Source of the DNA: Actinophytocola oryzae
GTDB taxonomy: Bacteria > Actinomycetota > Actinomycetes > Mycobacteriales > Pseudonocardiaceae
Direction of reading: 5' to 3'
Length of the DNA stretch: 64,000 bases
Assembly (NCBI RefSeq): GCF_004364325.1
Contig: NZ_SOCP01000001.1
Location: 558,001 to 622,000 of the forward strand
Positions 47,526 to 57,283 of this stretch are shown here, piece by piece (within the stretch, counting starts at the first letter, position 1; each line of letters opens with the position of its first letter). The translations under genes were made by a program, and so were the position numbers. The notes beneath the pieces were generated by a model. That model searched no databases and was not told the origin of the DNA. It saw nothing but the letters and a program-made list of their open reading frames with translations.

Positions 47526-50500
47526 ATGGGCGTCATGGGGTGGGTGCGGTCGTGGCCGGTGTTGCGGCAGCTGACCGGCGCCGACCGGCTCGGCCGTGGC
47601 GCCGCCGCCACGTCGGCCAGGACCGGGGATCTGACCGCCAGGACGGCCACCGCCGACGAGGTCGTCGCGTCCATCTGCCCGTACTGCGCGGTGGGGTGTG
47701 CGCAGAACGTCTACGTCCGCGACAGGCAGGTCGTGCAGATCGAGGGCAACCCGGACTCGCCGATCTCCCGCGGCAGGCTCTGCCCCAAGGGCTCGGCGAG
47801 CATGCAGCTGGTCACGGGCCCGCAGCGGGAGGAGCACGTCCTCTACCGCGCGCCCTACGCCACCGACTGGCAGCGCATCGACCTCGGTGAGGCCATGGAG
47901 ATGGTGGCCGACCGCGTCCTCGACGCACGCCGCAAGGGCTGGCAGGACCACGACGAGGACGGGAACAAGCTCGCCAGGACCATGGGCATCGCGGGCCTCG
48001 GCGGCGCGACCCTCGACAACGAGGAGAACTACCTGATCAAGAAGCTCTTCACCGCCATGGGCGCGGTCCAGATCGAGAACCAGGCCCGTATTTGACACTC
48101 CGCCACGGTGCCCGGTCTGGGTGCCTCCTTCGGTCGCGGTGGCGCGACGGACTACCAGCAGGACCTCGCGAACGCGGACTGCGTCGTGATCATGGGGTCG
48201 AACATGGCCGAGGCACACCCGGTCGGCTTCCAGTGGGTGATGGAGGCCAAGGCCAAGGGCGCCGAGGTCATCCACATCGACCCCCGCTTCACCAGGACGA
48301 GCGCGGTCGCCGACTTCCACGTCCCGCTGCGTGCGGGCTCGGACATCGCGTTCCTCGGCGGGGTGGTCAACCACATCCTGACCAACGACCTGTACTTCCG
48401 TGAGTACGTCGTCGCCTACACCAACGCCGCGTTCCTCGTCGACGAGCGCTTCGCCGACACCGAGGACCTCGACGGGCTGTTCAGCGGCTACGACCCCGCG
48501 AGCGGCTCCTACGACACCGCGAGCTGGCACTACGAGAGCCTGGCACCCGACGAGAGCCCCGGCGGCAAGGACAAGGAGACCTCGGCGCCCTACCAGCACG
48601 GCTCCGGCGGCCCGGTGCTCGAGACCGGCGCGGGGCCGATCGCCAACGACCCGACGCTCACCCACCCCCGCTGCGTCTTCCAAATCCTCAGGCGACACTT
48701 CGCCCGCTACACCCCGGAGAAGGTCGCGGAGATCTGCGGCGTGCCCGTGGAGCAGTTCCAGCGGGTCTGCGACGCGTGGACGTCGAACTCGGGCCGCGAG
48801 CGCACCGGCGCGCTCGTCTACAGCGTCGGCTGGACCCAGCACACCACCGGGCCGCAGAACATCCGCGCGGGCGCGATCATCCAGCTGCTGCTCGGCAACA
48901 TCGGCAGGCCGGGCGGCGGCCTCTACGCACTGCGCGGCCACGCGAACATCCAGGGCTCCACCGACATCCCGACGCTGTTCAACCTGCTGCCCGGCTACCT
49001 GCCGATGCCCGACACCTCCCACGAGGACCTCGGGCACTACCTGGACAGCATCAAGGGCCACGGCCAGAAGGGCTTCTGGTACTGCGCCGACCGTTACGTG
49101 GTCTCGCTGCTCAAGGAGTACTGGGGCGAGAAGGCCACGAAGGACAACGACTGGTGCTTCGACTACCTGCCGAGGATCAGCGGCGACCACGGTACCTACC
49201 GGACCGCCATGGACATGGCCGACGGGAAGATCTCCGGCTACCTCCTCCTCGGTCAGAACCCGGCGGTCGGCTCGGCACACGCCCGGCTCCAGCGCCGCGG
49301 CCTCGCCAACCTCGACTGGCTGGTGGTGCGCGACCTCGCCATGATCGAGAGCGCGACGTTCTGGAAGGACGGCCCGGAGGTCGCCACGGGCGAGCTGACC
49401 CCGGAGACGTGCCGGACCGAGGTGTTCTTCTTCCCGGCCTCCGCGCACGTGGAGAAGTCCGGCTCGTTCACCCAGACCCAGCGGATGCTGCAGTGGCGGG
49501 ACAAGGCCGTCGAGCCGCGCGGCGACCAGCGCTCCGACCTGTGGTTCGTCTACCACCTCGGCCGGATGCTGCGTGAGCGGCTGGCCGGCTCGACCGACGA
49601 GCGCGACCGGCCGCTGCTGGACGTCACCTGGGACTACGAGATGGAGGGCGACGAGCCGTCGGCGGAGGACGTGCTGCGCCGCATCAACGGCGTCGACCTG
49701 ACCACCGGCAAGCCCGTCAACGCCTACACCGAGCTGAAACCGGACGGCACCACGTCGTGCGGCTGCTGGATCTACGCGGGCGTGTACGCGGACGGGGTGA
49801 ACCAGGCCGCACGCCGCAAACCGCACGACGAGCAGGGCCACTACGAGCCGGAGTGGGGCTGGACCTGGCCTGCCAACCGGCGCGTGCTCTACAACCGCGC
49901 GTCGGCCGACCTCGAGGGCAGACCGTGGAGCGAGCGCAAGAAGCTCGTGTGGTGGGACGCCGAGGAGGAGAAGTGGACCGGCCGCGACGTGCCCGACTTC
50001 CAGCCGACGAAGCCCCCGGGCTTCCGGCCGGAGGAGGGCGCGGTCGGCCCGGACGCCCTGCACGGCGACGACCCCTTCATCATGCAGGCCGACGGCAAGG
50101 CATGGCTGTTCGCGCCGGGCGGTCTGTCCGACGGCCCGCTGCCGACGCACTACGAGCCGCACGAGTCGCCAGTCCGCAACGCGTTGTACGGCCAGCAGAG
50201 CAACCCCGTCCGCAAGGTGTACGGCAGGCCGGACAACCCCGCGAACCCGTCGCCACCAGCGGCGCACAGCGAGGTCTTCCCGTTCGTGTTCACGGCCGCG
50301 CGGCTGACCGAGCACCACACCGCGGGCGGCATGAGCAGGCAGCTGCCCTACCTCGCCGAGCTGCAACCCGAGCTGTTCGTGGAGGTCTCGCCCGCGCTGG
50401 CCGCCGAGCGCGGGCTCACCCACCTCGGCTGGGCGCACGTGGTGACCACCCGTGCGGCGGTGGAGGCACGCGTGTTCGTGACCGAACGGCTCACGCCGCT

Positions 50501-50747
50501 GCGGGTCGGCGGCCGGGTCGTGCACCAGGTGTGGATGCCCTACCACTGGGGGAACACCGGATTGGTGACCGGTGACGTCGTCAACGACCTGATCGGGGCG
50601 TTCGTGGACCCGAACGTGTTCATCCAGGAGAGCAAGGTGCTGACCTGCGACGTGCGGCCGGGCCGCAGACCGACCGGGCCGGCACTGCTCGACTACCTCG
50701 AGGACTACCGCCGCAGGGCGTGCGTGACCACGGAGGAGCCCACATGA
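47526..50747 (+). CDS. fdnG: Formate dehydrogenase catalytic subunit, selenocysteine-containing
   Basis: 1,073 residues when the TGA at 48093-48095 is read as selenocysteine (residue 190). Around it the product reads ENQARI-Sec-HSATVPGLGASFGRG, matching NQAR-Sec-H of FdnG/FdoG. The frame is unbroken on both sides and similarity continues to the end. N-terminal [4Fe-4S] ligands: CPYCAVGCAQN and GRLCPKG. Molybdopterin-binding regions follow (HPRC, GWTQHTTGPQNIRAGA, LRGHANIQG). It oxidises formate to CO2 using Mo/W-bis-MGD. No twin-arginine motif is seen at the N-terminus. ATG at 47526 with GGAGGAG upstream. It overlaps the beta gene by 4 bp. Automatic annotation would split it in two. Confidence 0.95.
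48093..48125 (+). promoter_or_regulatory. Sec codon and bacterial SECIS hairpin
   Basis: TGA at 48093-48095 is followed, after 11 nt, by the stem GGTGCCC (48107-48113), the loop GGTCT (48114-48118) and GGGTGCC (48119-48125); the stem includes two G-T pairs. The GGTCT apical loop starts 18 nt after the TGA, the same loop and spacing as in E. coli fdhF. SelB is expected to bind here. Confidence 0.88.
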
Positions 50748-51634
50748 CAGGCCGGCACAGCTGGTTCGGGCCGCTCGCCGACCCGGCGGGCGACGCGGGG
50801 CACGAGGACCACCCCGAGCGCGTCGGGTTCTTCACCGACACCTCGGTCTGCATCGGCTGCAAGGCGTGCGAGGTGGCCTGCAAGGAGTGGAACGGCGTCC
50901 CCGACGACGGGTTCGACCTGCTGGGCATGTCCTTCGACAACACCGGCAGCCTCGGCGCCGACTCGTGGCGGCACGTGGCGTTCGTCGAGCAGCCCGGCGC
51001 ACCCGTCGACCTCGGGCTGCCCTCGTTCGAGCTGCCCGGTGCGACGGGGGAGGGGGAGCGTGAGGACTTCCGCTGGCTGATGTCCTCGGACGTGTGCAAG
51101 CACTGCACCCACGCGGGTTGCCTCGACGTGTGCCCGACGGGTGCGTTGTTCCGCACCGAGTTCGGCAGCGTCGTGGTGCAGTCCGACATCTGCAACGGTT
51201 GCGGCTACTGCGTTTCCGCCTGCCCGTACGGGGTGATCGACCGCCGCGAGGGCGACGGTCGCGCGTGGAAGTGCACGCTCTGCTACGACCGGCTCGGCGA
51301 CGGGCTGGAACCCGCGTGCGCCAAGGCGTGCCCGACCGACTCCATCCAGTTCGGACCGCTCGACGAGCTGCGGGCGCGGGCGAACGAACGCGTCGCGCAC
51401 CTGCACGAGGAAGGCACGACCCAGGCCAGGCTCTACGGCGCCGATCCGGACGACGGGGTCGGCGGCGACGGCGCGTTCTTCCTGCTGCTCGACGACCCCG
51501 AGGTGTACGGCCTGCCGCCGGACCCGGTGGTGCCGACCAGGGACGCCGGCTCGATGTGGCGTCACGCGGCCGTGGCCGCCGGTGCGTTCGTGATGGCGGC
51601 GGCGACGGCGTTCATCGGGAGGCGCGGGCGATGA
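50744..51634 (+). CDS. fdnH: Formate dehydrogenase iron-sulfur (beta) subunit
   Basis: 296 residues. Four [4Fe-4S] cluster groups are visible: CIGCKACEVACKEWN, CKHCTHAGCLDVCPTG, CNGCGYCVSACPYG and CTLCYDRLGD with CAKACPT. A single hydrophobic helix near the C-terminus (HAAVAAGAFVMAAATAFI) would anchor it in the membrane, as in FdnH. It carries electrons from the selenoprotein to the membrane subunit. ATG overlaps the fdnG stop, and its own stop overlaps the next start. Confidence 0.93.
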   Translation: MTGRHSWFGPLADPAGDAGHEDHPERVGFFTDTSVCIGCKACEVACKEWNGVPDDGFDLLGMSFDNTGSLGADSWRHVAFVEQPGAPVDLGLPSFELPGATGEGEREDFRWLMSSDVCKHCTHAGCLDVCPTGALFRTEFGSVVVQSDICNGCGYCVSACPYGVIDRREGDGRAWKCTLCYDRLGDGLEPACAKACPTDSIQFGPLDELRARANERVAHLHEEGTTQARLYGADPDDGVGGDGAFFLLLDDPEVYGLPPDPVVPTRDAGSMWRHAAVAAGAFVMAAATAFIGRRGR

Positions 51635-52527
51635 CGGTGGTGCCAGAGGCCGAGTTCCGGTCCTACTACGGCCGGCCGGTGCTCAAGCCGCCGGTGTGGG
51701 AGTGGAAGATCGCGGCCTACCTGTTCACCGGCGGCCTGTCCGCGGGTGCCGCCGCACTCGCCGCGGGCGCGGACCTGACCGGGCGGCCCGCGCTGCGGCG
51801 CGCCGGCCGCCTCGGCGCGCTGGGCGGGCTGGCGGTCAGCATGTACTTCCTGGTGACCGACCTCGGCAGACCCGCACGGTTCGTGAACATGCTGCGCGTG
51901 GCGAAGCCGACCTCGCCGATGAGCGTCGGCACGTGGCTGCTCGTGGCCTACGGACCCGGCGCGGGGCTCGCGGCCCTGGCCGAGGTGCTGCCGCACCGGG
52001 TGGTGCGCCTGGTCGCGCGGCCTGCCGGGCTGTGGGCGGCGGCGGTCGCACCCGGTGTCGCGTCCTACACGGCCGTGCTGCTGTCCCACACCGCGGTGCC
52101 CGCCTGGAACGAGGCCCACCGGCAGCTGCCGTTCGTGTTCACCGGCTCGGCCGCCGCGAGCGGCGCGGGCCTGGGCATGGTGTGCGCGCCGCTCGCGCAG
52201 GCCGGGCCCGCCCGCAGGCTCGGTGTCGTGGGTGCCGGGGCGGAGCTGGTGGCGTCCCGGCTGGTCGAGCGGCGCCTCGGGATGGTTGCCGAGGCGTACA
52301 CGACGGGCCGTGCCCACCGGCTGCGCACGTGGGCCGAGCGGCTGACGCTCGCGGGGGCACTGGGCGCGGCGACCGTGGCCCGCCGCAGCCGGGTGGCCGC
52401 GGTCGCGTCCGGCCTCGCCCTGCTGGCGGGCAGCGCGCTGGCGCGGTTCGGGGTGTTCGAGGCGGGCGTGGCCTCGACGAAGGACCCGAAGTACACGGTC
52501 GTGCCGCAGCGGCGGCGACTCGGCTGA
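51631..52527 (+). CDS. NrfD/PsrC-like membrane subunit of the formate dehydrogenase
   Basis: 298 residues with about eight hydrophobic segments (AAYLFTGGLSAGAAALAAGA, GTWLLVAYGPGAGLAALAEV, VASYTAVLLSHTAVPAWNEA). The pattern is NrfD-like, a haem-free quinone-reactive membrane anchor, rather than the FdnI cytochrome b subunit of E. coli. It should pass electrons to menaquinone. Coupled by ATGA to the beta gene. The arrangement alpha-beta-NrfD is typical for actinobacterial formate dehydrogenases. Confidence 0.9.
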   Translation: MTVVPEAEFRSYYGRPVLKPPVWEWKIAAYLFTGGLSAGAAALAAGADLTGRPALRRAGRLGALGGLAVSMYFLVTDLGRPARFVNMLRVAKPTSPMSVGTWLLVAYGPGAGLAALAEVLPHRVVRLVARPAGLWAAAVAPGVASYTAVLLSHTAVPAWNEAHRQLPFVFTGSAAASGAGLGMVCAPLAQAGPARRLGVVGAGAELVASRLVERRLGMVAEAYTTGRAHRLRTWAERLTLAGALGAATVARRSRVAAVASGLALLAGSALARFGVFEAGVASTKDPKYTVVPQRRRLG

Positions 52528-52603
52528 CATCCGGGAGGTGTCGTTCGGAAATCCCCGGGTAACCGACCCGAGTACGCGAACCAGGGAACGAGGAGGATTT
52601 TTC

Positions 52604-53107
52604 GTGACGACCATTGAGAAGTCGGTCGATGTCGTGGCTCCGGTGCGCGCCGCCTACAACCAGTGGACGCAGTTCGAGTCGTTTCCGTCGTTCATGGAGG
52701 GCGTGGACCGGATCACGCAGGAGTCGCAGACCAGGACGCACTGGAAGACGACCATCGGCGGCGTGACCCGTGAGTTCGACGCCGAGATCACCGAGCAGCA
52801 CCCGGACGAGCGAGTGGCGTGGCGGTCGGTCGACGGCCCGCAGCACGCCGGCGTGGTGACGTTCCACCGTCTCGACGACCGGACGACCCGCGTCCACCTG
52901 CAGATGGAGTACGAGCCGGAGTCGCTGACGGAGAAGGCGGGCTCGGCGCTCGGCGTCGTCGGCCACCGGATCCAGGGCGACCTGGACCGGTTCAAGGAGT
53001 TCATCGAGGGCCACGGCGAGACCGGCGGCTGGCGCGGCGACGTCGACCGCGCGCCGCAGCAGGGTGAGGTGCCCCCGCCCGGTACCGGCGGCATGAACCC
53101 GCTCTGA
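52604..53107 (+). CDS. SRPBCC (polyketide cyclase/START-like) protein
   Basis: 167 residues. One START-like fold: TTIEKSVDVVAPVRAAYNQW, then FPSFMEGVDRITQ, and ERVAWRSVDGPQHAGVVTFH, ending in a helix. Cytosolic; family members bind lipids or small hydrophobic molecules. The C-terminal tail is Pro/Gly-rich. GTG at 52604 with AGGAGG 7 nt upstream. It is 76 bp after the formate dehydrogenase operon, and a strong hairpin follows. Confidence 0.87.
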   Translation: MTTIEKSVDVVAPVRAAYNQWTQFESFPSFMEGVDRITQESQTRTHWKTTIGGVTREFDAEITEQHPDERVAWRSVDGPQHAGVVTFHRLDDRTTRVHLQMEYEPESLTEKAGSALGVVGHRIQGDLDRFKEFIEGHGETGGWRGDVDRAPQQGEVPPPGTGGMNPL

Positions 53108-53119
53108 TGCTCGAAAACT

Positions 53120-53152
53120 GCCACACCGCGGCGCACCGCGCCGCGGTGTGGC
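53120..53152 (+). terminator. Perfect 15-bp hairpin after the SRPBCC gene
   Basis: GCCACACCGCGGCGC (53120-53134) pairs perfectly with 53138-53152 around the loop ACC, 12 nt after the stop. Confidence 0.8.
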
Positions 53153-53186
53153 GCGTAGGTGGGCGGTCACCGGGTACGACTCCACC

Positions 53187-53714
53187 ATGACCACACAGAC
53201 GACCACGATTGCCAGGAACGACAACCTGCTCGGCGTGTACCTCAACGACCACCTCGCCGGTGCGACGGCCGGGGTCGAGCTGGCGAAGCGCCTCGCGGGC
53301 GCGTCCGACGACGAGGTCGACACGCCCGTGATGTCCCGCCTGGCGGGCGAGATCGCCGAGGACCGGGACGCGCTCATGGACGTGATATCCACTTTGGACA
53401 TTCCCATCCGCCAGTACAAGGTCTGGCTCGGCTGGCTCGCGGAGAAGGGCGGCCGTCTCAAGCCGAACGGCCACGTGCTGTCCCGCTCGCCACTGTCCCG
53501 TGTGCTCGAACTGGAAATGCTCCGGCTCGGCATCGAGGGCAAGGCCGCGGTCTGGCGGACACTGCGCGCACGCGCCGCCACCGATCCCCGGCTGGAGACG
53601 GCCCGCTTCGACCGGCTGCTCCAACGTGCGGACGACCAGGCGACACAGGTCGAGCGGCTGCGCACGTCGGCGGTGACGGAGGTCTTCGGCGGCAGCGGGG
53701 AACCGGTCGCCTAG
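53187..53714 (+). CDS. Conserved actinobacterial hypothetical protein, helical
   Basis: 175 residues, all-helical in appearance (LLGVYLNDHLAGATAGVELA, EDRDALMDVISTLD, LSRVLELEMLRLGIEGKAAV). It has no signal peptide and no obvious metal site, although the helical pattern and HLAG/GxE elements recall ferritin-like four-helix bundles. The family occurs in actinomycetes with stress genes. Its TAG stop overlaps the stop of the convergent GGDEF gene in the shared CTAG at 53711-53714. Confidence 0.72.
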   Translation: MTTQTTTIARNDNLLGVYLNDHLAGATAGVELAKRLAGASDDEVDTPVMSRLAGEIAEDRDALMDVISTLDIPIRQYKVWLGWLAEKGGRLKPNGHVLSRSPLSRVLELEMLRLGIEGKAAVWRTLRARAATDPRLETARFDRLLQRADDQATQVERLRTSAVTEVFGGSGEPVA

Positions 53715-55540
53715 TCCGCGGAGAAGGCGCGGCCGACCCAGATCTCGGCCTCCTCGCGGGTGAGGTGCTCCGGCAGGTACGGGCCGGCGGCCACGACCAC
53801 GCCGAGGTCGAACAGCAGGCGCGCGTGTTCCTCGGAGCGGACGCCGTGGGCGCCGACCTTGACGCCCAGCTCCTCGGCGCGCTCGACGAGCTGACGGACG
53901 TTGCGGCCGGCCCAGCGCGGCGGCCGGTCGACGCCGAGGTCCCTGACGAGCTGGCCGGTCAGCATGACGGCCGGTGCGGGCACCTGGTGGGCGGGCACCA
54001 GCTCCAGCTCCGGCAGGCCGGTGACGTTGAGGACGAACAGCACGCCGAGCCGGGCCAGGTGCCCGATCGAGTCGATGAGGTCGCCCCTGGGATCCAGCAG
54101 CGACTGCGCGTCGGCGCAGAGCATGACGTGCCTCGGGTCGAGTCCGTTGCGGTCCAGCTCGGCGCGGACCATGCCGACGAGGTCGCCGTCGATCGCCATG
54201 CGCCTGGGCAGGGTGAGGCACACCATCGGGGCGTCGGTACCGAACCTGGCCCGCCAGTCGGCACTCGTGGCGAGTGCCTCGGCGAGCAGGTACCTGCCGA
54301 GCGGCACGGTCATGCCGGTCGTCTCGGCGAGCGGGTAGAACTCCTCGGCGCGGAGGGTGCCCAGCGTGGGGTGCTCCCAGCACAGCGCCGCGTTCACCGA
54401 GGTCACGATCCGCGCGTCCGGCAGCACGACGTGCGGGTGGTACCGCACCGTCATCTCGCCGGTCTCCAGCGCGCCCGCGATGGCGCACGCGAGCCGGTAC
54501 CGGTCGCGGTCGGCCCCGCCCACCTGCGGGTCGAACAGCACCCACTGGGCCTTGCCGAGGTCCTTCGCCCGGTGCAGGGCCACGTCGGCGGAGTGCATCA
54601 CCTCGTCGTGGTCGGGGCCGGGTACGTCGGTGACCACGATGCCGATGCTGGCGCTCACCCCGATGCCGACGTCGTCGACGTACTGGGGGTCGGCCAGCTC
54701 CGCGAGGGTCTGCTCGGCCAGCTCGACGACGGAGGCCGGCGAGAGGTCGCCGCGCAGGGCCACGGCGAACTCGTCGCCGAACAGCCGCGCGACGAACCCG
54801 TCCGCGAACACGCCCCGCAGGGTCGCCGCCACCCCGCGCAGCACCTGGTCGGCCACCTCCGCGCCGAACCCGTCGTTGACGACCTTGAACCCGTCGATGT
54901 CCAGGTACAGCAGCGCGACGTGTTCCCGTACGCCGCCGGAGAGCATGGCCTCCAGCCTGGAGCGCAGGTGCGTGCCGTTGGGCAGGCCCGTCAGGGGGTC
55001 GTGCAGCCCCTGGTACTGGAACGTCTCGCGCAGCTGGTTGAGCTCGTACAGGTCCTCGAACATGAGGATCGGGTACGTGGCGTCGGTTCCGGGGAGCGCC
55101 GCGGCGGTCAGCCGGACCGGTCTGGCCTGGTTGCCTGCCGCGTTGATCCGCACCTGCTCCTGGACCCGGCGCTCGGGCGTCACCTGGGTGAGGGTGTTGC
55201 GCAGGACGGCCCGGTCGCGGTCGCCCGCGCCGAGTGCCTCCGCGTGCGTGCCGGTCACGTCACGCTCGTCGACGTCGGCCAGCTCGAGGAAGGCCGGGTT
55301 GACGGCGGCGACCAGGCCCGCGGTGCCGACGAGCACGACGGCGACGGGGCAGTGGTGGTAGAACGCGGCGAACCGGTCGTCGGCGTCGCGGCGGGAGCGT
55401 TCCCGGCCCGCGTCGATCTCGACCGAGATGCCGTGAATTACCGACTCCGCCTCGGGGGAGCCTGCGTCGGTGTCGCGTAAGGCCGCGGCCCACCGGCGTA
55501 CCGAGTCCACCAACTGCGGTGCCACGTCAGCCTCCGGCAC
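53711..55540 (-). CDS. PAS-GGDEF-EAL-like protein with degenerate EAL
   Basis: 609 residues from a GTG at 55540 with GAGG upstream. PAS-like domain (~55-170), GGDEF domain (~180-340) with RLFGDEFAV in place of R-GGDEF, and a C-terminal EAL-shaped domain (~355-600). In the latter, the EAL triad is replaced (SVNAALCWEHP) and the DFG-like loop reads FVLNVTGLPE, so phosphodiesterase activity is unlikely. The protein could make c-di-GMP if the altered GGDEF still works, or act as a sensor or effector. No transmembrane segments. Confidence 0.82.
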   Translation of the reverse strand: MPEADVAPQLVDSVRRWAAALRDTDAGSPEAESVIHGISVEIDAGRERSRRDADDRFAAFYHHCPVAVVLVGTAGLVAAVNPAFLELADVDERDVTGTHAEALGAGDRDRAVLRNTLTQVTPERRVQEQVRINAAGNQARPVRLTAAALPGTDATYPILMFEDLYELNQLRETFQYQGLHDPLTGLPNGTHLRSRLEAMLSGGVREHVALLYLDIDGFKVVNDGFGAEVADQVLRGVAATLRGVFADGFVARLFGDEFAVALRGDLSPASVVELAEQTLAELADPQYVDDVGIGVSASIGIVVTDVPGPDHDEVMHSADVALHRAKDLGKAQWVLFDPQVGGADRDRYRLACAIAGALETGEMTVRYHPHVVLPDARIVTSVNAALCWEHPTLGTLRAEEFYPLAETTGMTVPLGRYLLAEALATSADWRARFGTDAPMVCLTLPRRMAIDGDLVGMVRAELDRNGLDPRHVMLCADAQSLLDPRGDLIDSIGHLARLGVLFVLNVTGLPELELVPAHQVPAPAVMLTGQLVRDLGVDRPPRWAGRNVRQLVERAEELGVKVGAHGVRSEEHARLLFDLGVVVAAGPYLPEHLTREEAEIWVGRAFSAD

Positions 55541-56043
55541 AAGCTACCTCGATCGTCGACCCACGCCCCCTGCAAAGAGGGCAAGCATAATCCACTCAGC
55601 TAATCGACTGGCGTTTATCACTCGATTGGGTGTTGCTCCGGGTAAATCCGTACCCATTGCCTGCATCAAAGTGATGTTGGGCTGCCCTATCGGGGGTTTC
55701 CCGCGCGGTCGCGCGGTACGCTATGGTCGGAACCGACGGCCGAGTCGCCGAGAACTTTCCATTAACTCATTCGGGTGAGACTGCCACTGTGGGTTGACCA
55801 TGCTTTACTCACCTGAAATCTTTGAACCCGCTTCACGAACTATTCGGAACTCTCACTGTGCGTAGTCGGCATCAGGCGTTTCACCAATGGTCGGTTACGG
55901 AGAGTCCAAACCTAGTTGCTTGGTGAACAAGTAACAGGATCGAGAATCCCGGCGATCTGTCCACTGTCCGCGAAGTGGAGAAGAGGTCGACGCCCTCACG
56001 GGTGTCGCGTTCGAGAACGCGGATGGAAGGCAAAGGTATACGC
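55541..56043. other. AT-richer intergenic region, function unknown
   Basis: 503 bp between divergent genes, clearly less GC-rich than the surroundings. It contains a short hairpin CCGCGC-GGTC-GCGCGG near 55700 and several TTnACC/GGTAA-like stretches, but no ORF, tRNA or known riboswitch that I can support. Promoters for both flanking genes must lie here. Confidence 0.5.
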
Positions 56044-56394
56044 ATGAGAACCGTGACGAGGCCGGCGGGTCGGTATTCGACGCACACGATCTCCAGGGTG
56101 GCCTGGTCGGTCGTGCTGGGCCTCTGCCTCGTGGCGGCACTGGCGACCTGGCATGGCTCGCCGGCCGCGGCGATCTGGCCGCTGGTGGCGAGCGCGGTGG
56201 CCGTGACGCTGGTCCTGGTCGTCCGACGCGCACTGCGCAGGGCGTCGGCGAAGATCGACGACATTCTTCGCGAGGAACTCGACGAGGCCCCGCCGGTTTC
56301 CAGGAATCCCGCACGAATTCCGGTCGCGGTCAGTCGTCGTCGAGCGAGGTCGACCACAGCTCCTCTGTCAGGACGGCCGCCGCGATCGCGTTGA
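56044..56394 (+). CDS. Small membrane protein of unknown function
   Basis: 116 residues. Two hydrophobic segments, VAWSVVLGLCLVAALATW and IWPLVASAVAVTLVLVV, followed by a basic, polar tail. ATG at 56044 with a GGAAGG/AAAGG-type ribosome binding site. Its last 65 bp overlap the 3' end of the convergent GAF-ANTAR gene, and the final 20 residues (RRRARSTTAPLSG) look like reading through that gene's antisense strand, so an older shorter form is possible. Confidence 0.6.
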   Translation: MRTVTRPAGRYSTHTISRVAWSVVLGLCLVAALATWHGSPAAAIWPLVASAVAVTLVLVVRRALRRASAKIDDILREELDEAPPVSRNPARIPVAVSRRRARSTTAPLSGRPPRSR

Positions 56395-57022
56395 GCGGGC
56401 GGTCGTGGGCGTAGGCGTGGGCGCGCAGAAGCGCCAGCGCGTCGTTGGGGTCGATCTCGTGGCGGTTGGCGAGCAGCTTCGTGGCCGCGCTGATCGTCGT
56501 GTAGCGGTCCTGTTTGAGATTCACGTCGAGCGGGCCGTCGTTGAGCTCGATCAGCTTCGCGACGAACCCGACCATGACGGCGACATGGCGTAGTTCCCTG
56601 GATGTCAGCGCGCCCCCAGAGCGCCGGTAGAGGGTCAGCGCGCCGATGGTGTTCGCGTCGGTGTCGGTCACCGGGAACGCGAAGACCGCGGCGAGCGAAC
56701 CGGCGACCGCCCCTTCCGAGAAGGCGGGCCACAGGTGCCGCCTCGCGCGGGTGTCCGGCACCAGCACCGCGAGCCCGGACCGGACGACCTCGACCCCGGG
56801 CCCCTCGCCGAGCGTGTGCTGGTAGTCCTCCAGCCGGTCGGCCCACTCGTCGGTGGCCATCACGACCCCGAACTCACCGCAGACGATCGTCACCGCGGCC
56901 GCGTCGACGTTCACGTGGTGGACGACGATCTCGCACGCGAGCCGGACGCGGTCCCAGACGTCGTCGTCCTCGCTTCCCCCGGCCACCAGCCGCCATAAGC
57001 CCGCGTTGCGTCGCTCGTCCAT
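56330..57022 (-). CDS. GAF-ANTAR regulator
   Basis: 230 residues. GAF domain ~20-165 (AAVTIVCGEFGVVMAT, FAFPVTDTDANTIGALTLY). The C-terminal ~60 residues form an ANTAR-like three-helix domain (TTISAATKLLANRHEIDPND, then LLRAHAYAHDRPLNAIAAAV). ANTAR domains bind paired RNA hairpins to prevent transcription termination. ATG at 57022 with GGGAGG upstream. Target RNAs are not identifiable here. Confidence 0.87.
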   Translation of the reverse strand: MDERRNAGLWRLVAGGSEDDDVWDRVRLACEIVVHHVNVDAAAVTIVCGEFGVVMATDEWADRLEDYQHTLGEGPGVEVVRSGLAVLVPDTRARRHLWPAFSEGAVAGSLAAVFAFPVTDTDANTIGALTLYRRSGGALTSRELRHVAVMVGFVAKLIELNDGPLDVNLKQDRYTTISAATKLLANRHEIDPNDALALLRAHAYAHDRPLNAIAAAVLTEELWSTSLDDD

Positions 57023-57283
57023 CGTCGCCTCCCGTGTGTAGCCCCGCGAGGGTGTTTCGGAGCCGGTCGGCAGGCGGATTGGTGACACTTCCTGTGGATC
57101 CTGACGCTCTCTTCCCGCAGGTCCGGACGTCGGCGACGGTGGGGGGTTGCTTTCGGGTGGCCCATCCCACGATCAGGCATCGCCGGAGGGGGGACGTGCA
57201 TCTCCTCCTACAGCGCGATCGGCAGACCGTCGGTCGCCAGTCCGGGCGGGGGACCGCCCGGATGAGCGGAAGGGGAGATCTCG

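Noticed and set aside
48093..48107. Nonsense mutation or frameshift splitting the formate dehydrogenase gene
   Set aside because: The TGA is at the exact Sec site, the frame is the same before and after, and a SECIS hairpin follows at the right distance.
55560..55620. Possible minus-strand tRNA (a CCCTC-TTTGCAG-GGGGG anticodon-like arm)
   Set aside because: No T-loop consensus and no matching acceptor stem can be placed.
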